A stretch of 7,015 bases of DNA, from assembly GCA_946494635.1 (NCBI GenBank), contig CAMMCS010000103.1:1-7015 (forward strand), read 5' to 3'. The stretch is from an uncultured Oscillibacter sp. GTDB taxonomy: Bacteria; Bacillota; Clostridia; Oscillospirales; Oscillospiraceae. Position numbers and translations under genes: made by a program. Of the stretch, positions 1-7,015 are shown in pieces. Each line of letters starts with the position of its first letter. Position 1 is the stretch's first letter. The notes beneath the pieces are model-generated. The model was not told the DNA's origin. It worked only from the letters and a program-made list of their open reading frames with translations, and did not search any database.

Positions 1-1150
<1,150 letters not shown>

Positions 1151-1201
1151 AACATTCACCCGTTTTCTTGTTTTTGGTGGAATTTCGCACAATTCTAAGG
1201 T

Positions 1202-1230
1202 ATTGTACTCCATCCCGTGGGATTTTACAA
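1202..1230 (-). promoter_or_regulatory. Sigma-A type promoter of asnS
   Basis: On the minus strand, TTGTAA (1225-1230) and TACAAT (1202-1207) are separated by exactly 17 bases. They match TTGACA/TATAAT at 4 of 6 and 5 of 6 positions. The predicted start of transcription near 1195 leaves a leader of about 45 nt before the asnS ATG. The local AT-rich patch stands out from the GC-rich surroundings. The prediction rests on sequence alone. Confidence 0.7.
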
Positions 1231-1271
1231 GAGGGAACGGGCGTTTTCAGGTTTTTTCAGAACCTGCCGGT

Positions 1272-2165
1272 TCAGGAGATGGCCTCCGCCCCCACGGTGT
1301 AGTCCCCCCAGTGGCCGCCGGTGCTGACGGCGGTGCAGTCCGAGAAGAAATAGGCCCCCGTGCCGCTGCGCCACTTCTCCCCGTCAAAGCGGACGCCATT
1401 GTAGTCCGGCATCTCGTCCCCAGGGCCGAAGCTGGGCAGGCTGAACACCACAGGGTCCTCGTCCTGGGTCTCCCGGATGGAGAACAGGCAGCCGTTCTCC
1501 CAGAACAGCTCCTCCCCGTCGATGTAGCCCTGGTCCACCAGCTCCTGGTAGGTGCCCTCAACAGGCATCAGGCCGTGGTCCATGCCGAAGGCGTAGGCCA
1601 CCGCCGAGCGCTCGCTCTCCGGCAGGGAGGTCTCCGACAGGTCCACCCCCAGCTCCGTGATGCCGTCATTCAGCCCCGGGTCCACTTCCCACAGATCGTT
1701 CAGCACGTCCCGGTACAGGCGGCACAGGTCGTTGAAGCCGTCCTCCAAAATACGGACCGCCGTCACCTCCCCGAACCGGGCCGGGTAGGACTCCAGCACC
1801 GTGCCGTCCCAGGTGACCTCCACCAGGGCGCCGGCCACGGGGGCCCAGTCCAGCAGGGCCATCTGCTCCTGGGTGTAGCCCTCGATGGTCAGATCCTCCA
1901 CGCCGAAGATGTCCAGGGTGTACACGTCCCCGGCCCCGCCGCCCGCCTTGGCCAGGAGCGCCGGCTGGCCGCCTTCTCCGGCATCCACCAGCCGGAAGGT
2001 CTCCGTCACCTGGCCGGGCTCTGTCGTCTCTCCCCCGGTCTGGGTCTCCTCCGAGGGCGTGCCGCCGGGATCGCCCCCCTCACCGGCGGGGATATCGCCG
2101 CCGGCGCAGGCCGCCAGCAGGCAGGCGCAGAAGTACAGGCTCAAAAACAAACACCATTTTTTCAT
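1272..2165 (-). CDS. Secreted lipoprotein of unknown function
   Basis: This is a 297-residue predicted lipoprotein, probably anchored on the outer face of the membrane. It begins MKKWCLFLSLYFCACLLAAC: two lysines, a hydrophobic stretch and a lipobox LAAC with the lipidated Cys at residue 20. A Gly/Thr/Glu-rich linker (about 21-55) follows, then a small beta-rich segment (about 75-125, including GALVEVTWDGTVLESYPARFGEV). The C-terminal half contains LYRDVLNDLWEVDPGLNDG and AYAFGMDHGLMPVEGTYQELV. I do not recognise an enzymatic motif and assign no function. The ATG at 2165 is chosen because it gives a clean signal peptide and has AGGAGG 9 bases upstream. The frame is also open to a GTG at 2237 that overlaps the previous gene's stop, which would add 24 Arg-rich residues. 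The gene ends the LytTR operon or is a separately regulated member, and I see no convincing terminator after it. Confidence 0.85.
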   Translation of the reverse strand: MKKWCLFLSLYFCACLLAACAGGDIPAGEGGDPGGTPSEETQTGGETTEPGQVTETFRLVDAGEGGQPALLAKAGGGAGDVYTLDIFGVEDLTIEGYTQEQMALLDWAPVAGALVEVTWDGTVLESYPARFGEVTAVRILEDGFNDLCRLYRDVLNDLWEVDPGLNDGITELGVDLSETSLPESERSAVAYAFGMDHGLMPVEGTYQELVDQGYIDGEELFWENGCLFSIRETQDEDPVVFSLPSFGPGDEMPDYNGVRFDGEKWRSGTGAYFFSDCTAVSTGGHWGDYTVGAEAIS

Positions 2166-2168
2166 GAA

Positions 2169-2211
2169 AAACCGCCTCCTCTGCCTGTATAGTCGGCAAA
2201 GAAGGCGGTTT
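2169..2211 (-). promoter_or_regulatory. 17-bp RNA hairpin masking the lipoprotein SD (possible attenuator)
   Basis: In the minus-strand transcript the arms AAACCGCCTTCTTTGCC (2195-2211) and GGCAGAGGAGGCGGTTT (2169-2185) pair over all 17 positions, 15 Watson-Crick and 2 G-U, around a 9-nt loop GACTATACA. The 3' arm contains the AGGAGG that serves the lipoprotein ATG at 2165, so the folded RNA would hide the ribosome binding site. The stem ends in a run of five T just before the start codon. It could therefore also act as an intrinsic terminator after the 168-residue membrane protein gene. The pairing is read directly from the sequence; the regulatory role is inference. Confidence 0.7.
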
Positions 2212-2224
2212 GGTTCCGGGAACC
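2212..2224. repeat. 13-base palindrome next to the hairpin
   Basis: GGTTCCGGGAACC is a perfect 6-bp inverted repeat about one central base. It lies between the stop of the 168-residue membrane protein gene and the SD-masking hairpin. The loop is too small for the whole palindrome to fold as RNA, so if functional it is more likely a protein-binding site. It could also be chance in GC-rich DNA. Confidence 0.3.
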
Positions 2225-2233
2225 GGGAATTTT

Positions 2234-2740
2234 TCACATCGGCGTCGGAATCAAAAAGGTCCAGGGCGCGGTGACGATTGCCAGGGCCAGGGCGGCCCGG
2301 TGGGCCTCCCGGTCTGTGAGCCCAGCGGCACGCATGGGCTTTTTATCCAAATAGTAGATGCACACGCCGGCGATGGCCACGGCCGCCAAGGTCCAGAGGA
2401 AGGCCACCGGATGCGAAAAAGGGTCCCCCATGACGCCCTCCAGCCACTTCTGCCAGAAGGCGCGCCGGCGGCCGACGTTCATCTCCCACAGGATCAGCGC
2501 CAGAAGCAGCCAGGCCACTCCGGCGGCGTCAGCGGCAAAGCCCCGCCACCAGACCCGCCACCAGAGGTACCTCATCAGCCGCCCCTTGTCCCGCCGTCCC
2601 AGGGCCAGCAGGGCGCACAGCAGCACCGACGTGTCGATCAGCAGGTTGCCTGGCAAAATGAGGAGCCACACCTGGGGAAAGATCCACAGCAGCCACAGCG
2701 GCAGGATCATGTTGTAGAGCCGGATTTCACGTTTCTCCAC
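2234..2740 (-). CDS. Multi-pass membrane protein, function unknown
   Basis: This 168-residue protein is very rich in Leu, Trp and Ala, with about five predicted membrane segments at roughly residues 10-27, 31-48, 70-88, 110-130 and 146-165. It begins MEKREIRLYNMILPLWLLWIFP and ends TAPWTFLIPTPM. Charged stretches lie between segments (RRDKGRLMRY, NVGRRRAFWQKW, DKKPMRAAGLTDREAH). I do not recognise a named family. The start is a GTG at 2740, supported by AAGGAG 8 bases upstream, and it overlaps the previous gene by 14 bases, which suggests translational coupling. An internal Met at residue 11 is a weaker alternative. Its stop TGA (2234-2236) overlaps a GTG in frame with the downstream lipoprotein. 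Its position in a LytTR operon suggests it is an effector or part of a membrane sensor, but nothing in the sequence proves this. Confidence 0.85.
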   Translation of the reverse strand: MEKREIRLYNMILPLWLLWIFPQVWLLILPGNLLIDTSVLLCALLALGRRDKGRLMRYLWWRVWWRGFAADAAGVAWLLLALILWEMNVGRRRAFWQKWLEGVMGDPFSHPVAFLWTLAAVAIAGVCIYYLDKKPMRAAGLTDREAHRAALALAIVTAPWTFLIPTPM

Positions 2741-3584
2741 AGCTGTGTCTCCTTCCCCATCTCACCAGGGCCCCCAGCAGGTTACCCGCCAGGGCGAACA
2801 CGAACGCCACACCGGCCTGGAACAGGGCCGTATAATTGTAAATCAGGAATACGCAGGGCAGCGTCAGCACGCCGCAGGCCACTGGCAGCAGCAGGGCAAC
2901 GCCGAACCGGCGGCCAGCGCTCCAGCCCACGGCCAGGCAGAAGAAGGGCAGCAGCAGATAGGGATAGAACAGCTGCGTCAGCACCGGGACGTCCGGCGGG
3001 TCCAGCAGTCTCAGCAGCAGCGGCAGCAGCACCTCCAACGCCCCGGCCAGCAGCAGATAGGGCTTCAACAGCCGCGCCTGCCAGACACCTCCGGCGGCCG
3101 GGCGGGCCAGCCCCAGCGCCCGGCGGATGGCGTCCAGCTCCGCCCGCCAGCGGAGATACCGCAGCAGCCAGACCACCAGGTACATCAGCCAGTAGATCCC
3201 CAGCAGCAGGAGCAGCCCCTGCCAGTTTGCCGGCGGCAGGCCGCATATCCAGCACACTCCTGCAAACAGGGCCGAGGAGCACAGCAGATGCGCCGCCGTC
3301 CGGGCCGCCACCGCGGTGCCCAGCCCCTCCATGGGCGGCACCGCCAGGCCAACCGAGGCCCCGAAGCCAAAGGCCAGTGCCAGCTCCAGGGCCAGCACCG
3401 CCGGGACAGGCCAGCCCAGGGTGTCCAGCACCCCACGGCGGACCAGCAGGGGATCCTCCGGCGGCACCGCAAGGCTGCCGCGCCAGGCCACAAACAGCAG
3501 CACGGCCCCAACGGCCAGCAGGCCGCACACCGCCGCCCACAGCAGCCGCTGCCGGTTCAGCGGCGTGAACATCCGGTTTTTCAC
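2727..3584 (-). CDS. DUF3021-like membrane protein with extra C-terminal 4-TM domain
   Basis: This 285-residue protein has about eight predicted membrane segments. The first half (about residues 10-150) has the layout of the DUF3021 family commonly encoded beside LytTR regulators: an LLWAAVCGLLAVG first helix, a GASVGL-containing second helix, and a fourth helix LLLLLGIYWLMYLVVWLLRY followed by a basic cytoplasmic stretch. A linker (about 150-165, RPAAGGVWQ) leads to a second block of four helices (about 168-275), including LFYPYLLLPFFCLAVGWSAGRR and GVLTLPCVFLIYNYTALF. Typical DUF3021 proteins are about 130-150 residues, so this looks like a fusion. The start is a GTG at 3584 inside the regulator's last codons (GTGA overlap, 4 bases) with AAGGAGG 10 bases upstream; the ATG at 3572 is an alternative. 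By analogy with LytTR regulatory systems it may restrain the regulator at the membrane. Family assignment is from pattern recognition only. Confidence 0.85.
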   Translation of the reverse strand: MKNRMFTPLNRQRLLWAAVCGLLAVGAVLLFVAWRGSLAVPPEDPLLVRRGVLDTLGWPVPAVLALELALAFGFGASVGLAVPPMEGLGTAVAARTAAHLLCSSALFAGVCWICGLPPANWQGLLLLLGIYWLMYLVVWLLRYLRWRAELDAIRRALGLARPAAGGVWQARLLKPYLLLAGALEVLLPLLLRLLDPPDVPVLTQLFYPYLLLPFFCLAVGWSAGRRFGVALLLPVACGVLTLPCVFLIYNYTALFQAGVAFVFALAGNLLGALVRWGRRHSCGET

Positions 3585-4027
3585 AGTCCCAACACCTCCT
3601 TGATCCGCTTCACATACCGGCGGGAGGCCCAGCACACAGTCCCATCCGACAGCGTGATGCGGATGGTTCCGGTGAGCGTCAGATCCAGGGCCCTCACCTG
3701 GTTCAGATTGATGATCTCCGAGTGGGAGATGCGGGCAAACCGCAGCGCCGCCAGCCGCTCCTCCAGCTCGTACAGCCGCTGGCGGACGGTATAGAGGCCC
3801 GCCGCCGTCTGGGCCCGGACCTCCTTCTCCTCCCCATAGAACCGGAGGATGTCCGCCGGATCCAGCGGCGCCGCCTCCGCCCCCCGGAACCCCAGGATCT
3901 TCCCGCTCTCCTCTGCCAGGAGCCGGGCGGCCAGGGCCTCTACCTCCGGCGTGACCGCCGGGGCGCAGATTGTCACCCGGATATCCCTCCGCTCCGGATC
4001 CAGCACCACCTCTACCTCCACGGCCAT
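3581..4027 (-). CDS. LytTR-domain transcriptional regulator
   Basis: This 148-residue DNA-binding regulator has a short N-terminal region (about residues 1-50, MAVEVEVVLDPERRDIRVTI and an ILGF segment) instead of a phospho-receiver domain. A LytTR domain fills about 52-148. Family marks seen are ILRFYGEEKEVRAQTAAGLY, the ERLAAL helix, FARISHSEIINLNQVRAL, and the C-terminal beta-strand and helix ending SRRYVKRIKEVLGL. The start at 4027 is preferred over the ATG at 4087 because it has a purine-rich AAGGGGGG just upstream, the protein then begins as this class usually does, and the promoter at 4044-4072 would place the transcript start inside a longer version. It is the first gene of the minus-strand operon and shares 4 bases with the membrane protein gene after it. 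A receiver-less LytTR gene followed by a membrane protein matches LytTR regulatory systems, which often autoregulate. Target genes are unknown. Confidence 0.93.
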   Translation of the reverse strand: MAVEVEVVLDPERRDIRVTICAPAVTPEVEALAARLLAEESGKILGFRGAEAAPLDPADILRFYGEEKEVRAQTAAGLYTVRQRLYELEERLAALRFARISHSEIINLNQVRALDLTLTGTIRITLSDGTVCWASRRYVKRIKEVLGL

Positions 4028-4043
4028 CCCCCCCTTCAAGCCC

Positions 4044-4072
4044 AGTATAGGAGATTTCCGCTGAACCGTCCA
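4044..4072 (-). promoter_or_regulatory. Candidate promoter of the LytTR operon
   Basis: On the minus strand, TATACT (4044-4049) lies 17 bases downstream of TGGACG (4067-4072), matching the -10 and -35 consensus at 5 and 4 of 6 positions. Transcription would start near 4037, leaving a leader of about 10 nt with the purine-rich SD. The site lies inside the longer version of the regulator reading frame, which favours the start at 4027. The -35 is weak, so confidence is moderate. Confidence 0.5.
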
Positions 4073-4124
4073 GGGTTTCCTGACCATTGGCGCCCTGCGG
4101 GTGACAGGCGGTCAAAACTTGGGC

Positions 4125-4152
4125 TTGACATTTGGCGCGGCATCTGTATACT
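4125..4152 (+). promoter_or_regulatory. Sigma-A promoter of the psu operon
   Basis: A perfect TTGACA (4125-4130) and TATACT (4147-4152) are separated by 16 bases, with TG immediately before the -10. Transcription would begin near 4159, giving a leader of about 42 nt before the psuK ATG. The downstream leader is strikingly AT-rich compared with the rest of the window. This is the only good plus-strand promoter I see for the three-gene operon. Confidence 0.75.
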
Positions 4153-4186
4153 AAGCATTAGATTATTGATTTTAATATTTGCTTAG
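4151..4186. promoter_or_regulatory. Inverted repeat at psu transcript start, possible operator
   Basis: CTAAGCA (4151-4157) and TGCTTAG (4180-4186) form a perfect 7-bp inverted repeat around a 22-base AT-rich centre. The left arm overlaps the end of the -10 box and the right arm abuts the AAGGAGG of psuK. The spacing of about 29 bases between arm starts is near three helical turns. It could bind a dimeric repressor, the obvious candidate being the winged-helix domain of PsuK itself. Binding is inference. Confidence 0.4.
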
Positions 4187-4200
4187 AAGGAGGTGCCGCC

Positions 4201-5283
4201 ATGACACAGCGGGAACGGCAGATCCTGAACTGGATTGAGGAAAACCCCCTGATCTCTCAGCAGGAGCTGGCGGAGAAAGCCGGCATCACCCGGTCCTCCG
4301 TGGCAGTCCATATCTCCAACCTGATGAAAAAAGGGTGCATCTCCGGCAAGGGCTACATTGTCCAGACCGCGCCCTATGTAACCGTGGTGGGCGGGGTCAA
4401 TATGGACATCGGCGGCTGGCCCTCCGAGGTGCCGGTGGGGCATGACTCCAATCCCGGCGCGGTGCGGATGAGCCTGGGGGGCGTGGGGCGGAACATCGCC
4501 CACAACATGAGCCTGCTGGGCCTGGACGTGCGCCTGGTCACAGTCTTCGGCGACGACCTGTATGCCCAGAAGATCGCCGCCAGCTGTGCCGAGCTGGGCA
4601 TCGACATCTCCCAGTCCCCTGTCATCCCCGGGGCGCATACCTCCACCTACCTCTTCATCAATGACGAGAAGGGCGATATGCTGCTGGCGGTCAGCGATAT
4701 GGAGATCTACCTCCGCCTGACCCCCCAGCTGCTGAGCCAGCGGCAGCGGCTTCTCTCCGGCAGCCAGGTGCTGGTGATTGACACCAATATCCCGGCGGAG
4801 AGCATCGCGTATCTGGCGGAGAACTGCCATGTGCCCATCTTCGCCGATCCGGTCTCCACCGCCAAGGCGGTAAAGCTGCGGCCGGTGCTGGGCAGGCTCC
4901 ACACCCTCAAGCCCAACCGGATCGAGGCGGAGCTGCTCTCCGGCGTGGCCATTACCGACGAGGCCAGCCTGAACGCCGCTGCCGACGCCCTGCTGTCCAC
5001 CGGCCTCCACCGGGTGTTCATCTCCCTGGGGGGCGACGGCGTGTTCGCCGCCGACCGGTCCGGTGCGCGGCTCCACCTGCCCATCCTGCCGGCGGAGATG
5101 GTAAACACCACTGGCTGCGGGGACGCCTTCATGGCGGCCATCACCTGGGCCTACCTCCAGGGCACGGATCTGGAGGGCACGGCGAAGGCGGGCCTCGCGG
5201 CCTCCGCCATCGCCATGGAGGGGGCGGAGACCATCAACCCCGCCATGGGTGAGGGCGCCCTCAAGCAGCGGGCCGGGCTGTAA
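4201..5283 (+). CDS. psuK: Pseudouridine kinase with N-terminal winged-helix domain (PfkB family)
   Basis: This 360-residue cytoplasmic kinase should convert pseudouridine to pseudouridine 5'-phosphate with ATP, the first step of pseudouridine catabolism. Residues 3-55 form a winged helix-turn-helix (RERQILNWIEENPLISQQELAEKAG then RSSVAVHISNLMKKG). The PfkB fold starts at 59 with VTVVGGVNMDIGG (substrate-side Asp69). PfkB signature 1 is GGVGRNIAHNMSLLG (93-107), and HTLKPNRIEAELLSG is very like E. coli PsuK. The ATP/catalytic motif is NTTGCGDAF, with catalytic Asp308; the common DTTGAGD is changed to N-TTG-C. The start has AAGGAGGT 6 bases upstream. A linked psuG supports the substrate; a different ribonucleoside remains possible. 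The fused DNA-binding domain suggests self-regulation. The last 20 codons are repeated 214 bases downstream. Confidence 0.93.
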   Translation: MTQRERQILNWIEENPLISQQELAEKAGITRSSVAVHISNLMKKGCISGKGYIVQTAPYVTVVGGVNMDIGGWPSEVPVGHDSNPGAVRMSLGGVGRNIAHNMSLLGLDVRLVTVFGDDLYAQKIAASCAELGIDISQSPVIPGAHTSTYLFINDEKGDMLLAVSDMEIYLRLTPQLLSQRQRLLSGSQVLVIDTNIPAESIAYLAENCHVPIFADPVSTAKAVKLRPVLGRLHTLKPNRIEAELLSGVAITDEASLNAAADALLSTGLHRVFISLGGDGVFAADRSGARLHLPILPAEMVNTTGCGDAFMAAITWAYLQGTDLEGTAKAGLAASAIAMEGAETINPAMGEGALKQRAGL

Positions 5284-5290
5284 TACCGGC
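5220..5290 (+). repeat. 71-nt direct repeat, copy 1 (3' end of psuK)
   Basis: This stretch covers PsuK codons 341-360 (GAETINPAMGEGALKQRAGL), the TAA stop and 7 following bases. It recurs at 5434-5504 with 68 of 71 identical positions. The differences are at 5241 and 5256, both third-codon positions with synonymous change, and at 5285 after the stop. This copy is the one translated as the end of PsuK. Confidence 0.95.
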
Positions 5291-5433
5291 TGCATCCCGC
5301 CCCCTCCTCCCGCGAAAGCGGGCCGCCGGAGGCGTCCAAGCGTTTTGCCCCGCAAAACCTTGGGCGGGGCGGATTCATTTCGTCCCGCCTGCGTCAGATC
5401 GGGTTCCCGCAAAACGTCCCTGTTTTGCGGGCC
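5291..5433. other. 143-base structured element between two copies of the psuK 3' end
   Basis: I see no convincing gene here. The stretch is filled with consecutive inverted repeats: CCTCC/GGAGG (5303-5307 with 5328-5332) enclosing CCCGC-GAAA-GCGGG (5309-5322); CCAAG-c-GTTTTGC with GCAAAACCTTGG (5336-5363, 12 bp, one bulge, 3-nt loop); GGCGGGGCGGA with TTCGTCCCGCC (5363-5389, 11 bp including 2 G-U, 5-nt loop); and CCCGCAAAAC-GTCCCT-GTTTTGCGGG (5406-5431, perfect 10 bp). CCCGCAAAAC occurs twice (5349-5358, 5406-5415). No T-run follows the hairpins, so they are not classic terminators. It may be a dispersed structured repeat, a small mobile element remnant, or an RNA processing or attenuation element within the psu transcript. 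Which of these is not decidable from one copy. Confidence 0.75.
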
Positions 5434-5504
5434 GGGGGCGGAGACCATCAACCCTGCCATGGGTGAGGGTGCCCTCAAGCAGCGGGCCGGGCTGTAATGC
5501 CGGC
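5434..5504 (+). repeat. 71-nt direct repeat, copy 2 (untranslated psuK tail duplicate)
   Basis: This is a second copy of the psuK 3' end, offset by 214 bases. Because 214 is not a multiple of three it lies in a different frame from psuK and carries no start of its own. It ends 26 bases before the ATG of the YgjV-like gene. Similarity fades beyond 5504, although both copies continue into a loosely alike ATCCC. This may be the original end of psuK, with the element plus copy 1 added later, or the reverse. Confidence 0.95.
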
Positions 5505-5530
5505 CAATCCCTAAAACGAGGTCGTGTCCT

Positions 5531-6055
5531 ATGTCAATTCCCTTTTGGCTGATCCAGCTTCTCGGTCTGGCGGGTTCTGTCATCGCCATTACCGCCCTGC
5601 AGAGCGGAAGCCGGAAGAAGCTCTTGTCCCTGCAGGCCCTCTGCTGTGTGCTCTGGGTTGTCCACTACAGTCTGCTGGGCGCCTATACCGGGGCCCTCAT
5701 CAACAGCCTGGGGCTGGGGCGGGCCGCGGTCTGCTCCTTCAATGACCGCAAGTGGGCGAAGAGCCCCCTCTGGCTGGGCTTTTTCCTGATCTGCTACGCC
5801 GTGTCCCCGCTGCTGACCTGGGATGGCGCCTACTGCCTGCTGCTGGGAGGGGCCATGATGCTGACGACCGTGGCCCTGTGGGTCCACGATATGCGGCTGA
5901 CCCGGCTGCTGTTTCTGCTGAATTCCCCTCTCGTGCTGCTGTATAACCTGATTGCCCGTTCGTACTCCTGTGCCGCCATCGAGGTGGTGGCGTTTTTGTC
6001 CTTCGCCGTTGCCGTCTGGCGCTTTGACATCCGCAGGCAGCCCTGCAACACCTGA
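5531..6055 (+). CDS. YgjV-family inner membrane protein, candidate nucleoside transporter
   Basis: This 174-residue integral membrane protein has about six or seven hydrophobic segments (roughly 3-22, 28-48, 50-70, 78-95, 97-117, 122-140, 145-165). It reads like the E. coli YgjV family (bacterial inner membrane protein, Imp-YgjV): IPFWLIQLLGLAGSVIAITA at the start, a short basic loop SGSRKK, LWVVHYSLLGAYTGALIN, and in the second half RLLFLLNSPLVLLYNLIA then AAIEVVAFLSFAVAVWRF. The two halves share a helix, basic loop, helix-helix pattern reminiscent of SWEET/PQ-loop carriers; this is my impression, not a shown homology. ATG at 5531 is supported by GAGGT 8 bases upstream. It lies between psuK and psuG on the same strand, and no other transporter is seen in the operon, so pseudouridine uptake is a reasonable but unproven guess. 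The structured element and duplicated psuK tail separate it from psuK by 247 bases. Confidence 0.85.
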   Translation: MSIPFWLIQLLGLAGSVIAITALQSGSRKKLLSLQALCCVLWVVHYSLLGAYTGALINSLGLGRAAVCSFNDRKWAKSPLWLGFFLICYAVSPLLTWDGAYCLLLGGAMMLTTVALWVHDMRLTRLLFLLNSPLVLLYNLIARSYSCAAIEVVAFLSFAVAVWRFDIRRQPCNT

Positions 6056-6093
6056 ATTCTGTAAGCATCAAAATCTAAACGGAGGTATTTGAT

Positions 6094-7015
<922 letters not shown>

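Noticed and set aside
1151..1200. T-box leader upstream of the aminoacyl-tRNA synthetase gene
   Set aside because: The predicted leader is only about 45 nt and lacks specifier-loop and antiterminator features.
1245..1276. Possible terminator after the lipoprotein gene
   Set aside because: Short hairpins exist (GAACC-GGCA-GGTTC and CAGGTT/AACCTG), but on the coding strand they are followed by A-rich sequence, not a T-run.
4060..4078. LytTR-type binding half-site (ACGGTTCAG on the minus strand)
   Set aside because: It resembles the known half-site with one mismatch, but I find no second repeat at the usual 12-13 base spacing.
3585..4115. Possible 177-residue N-terminal extension of the DUF3021-like protein
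   Set aside because: This part overlaps the LytTR gene in another frame and is Gly/Arg/Pro-rich without any domain. The GTG at 3584 with a strong SD is the natural start.
5249..5497. Plus-strand open frame of 82 codons crossing the structured element and ending in the same peptide as PsuK
   Set aside because: It starts inside psuK out of frame, has no SD and is Arg/Pro-rich. The shared C-terminus merely reflects the duplicated 3' end. I keep the duplication as a finding but not this as a gene.
5220..5504. CRISPR-like or tandem repeat array
   Set aside because: There are only two copies with one long spacer, and the repeat unit is the end of a gene, so this is not a CRISPR.
4183..5589. Minus-strand open frame of 468 codons opposite psuK and the structured element
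   Set aside because: It is antisense to an unmistakable PfkB kinase, shows no recognisable domain, and is explained by GC-rich codon bias.

Overview
The window is GC-rich, with a strong G/C third-position bias, Gram-positive style Shine-Dalgarno (SD) sequences (AGGAGG), sigma-A type promoters and a LytTR regulator. This fits a high-GC gut Clostridia lineage such as Oscillospiraceae (Flavonifractor/Lawsonibacter-like). That placement is inference from style and gene content; no ribosomal marker is present.

Layout. The left 4.0 kb is on the minus strand. Reading leftward from about 4030 there is a LytTR-domain DNA-binding regulator (3581-4027), an 8-TM membrane protein whose first half looks like DUF3021 (2727-3584), a roughly 5-TM protein of unknown function (2234-2740) and a secreted lipoprotein (1272-2165). 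The first three overlap by 4 and 14 bases and form a tight operon. The lipoprotein start codon sits behind a 17-bp hairpin that buries its SD. Beyond it, asparaginyl-tRNA synthetase (asnS, 1-1150, 3' end outside the window) has its own good promoter at 1202-1230.

The right 2.9 kb is a plus-strand pseudouridine catabolism operon. It holds a winged-helix/PfkB pseudouridine kinase (psuK, 4201-5283), a YgjV-family membrane protein (5531-6055) and pseudouridine-5'-phosphate glycosidase (psuG, 6094 to the window edge, only a few codons missing). PsuK phosphorylates pseudouridine and PsuG cleaves the C-C glycosidic bond of the product to uracil and ribose 5-phosphate. The YgjV-like protein is a candidate for nucleoside uptake. 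The two operons diverge from a 173-base region (4028-4200) with one promoter in each direction and an inverted repeat just before the psuK SD.

The most unusual structure lies between psuK and the YgjV-like gene. The last 20 codons, stop and a few following bases of psuK (71 nt) are repeated 214 bases downstream with 3 mismatches. Between the two copies lies a 143-base, non-coding-looking element packed with consecutive stem-loops. It looks like an inserted structured repeat that duplicated or regenerated the 3' end of its host gene.
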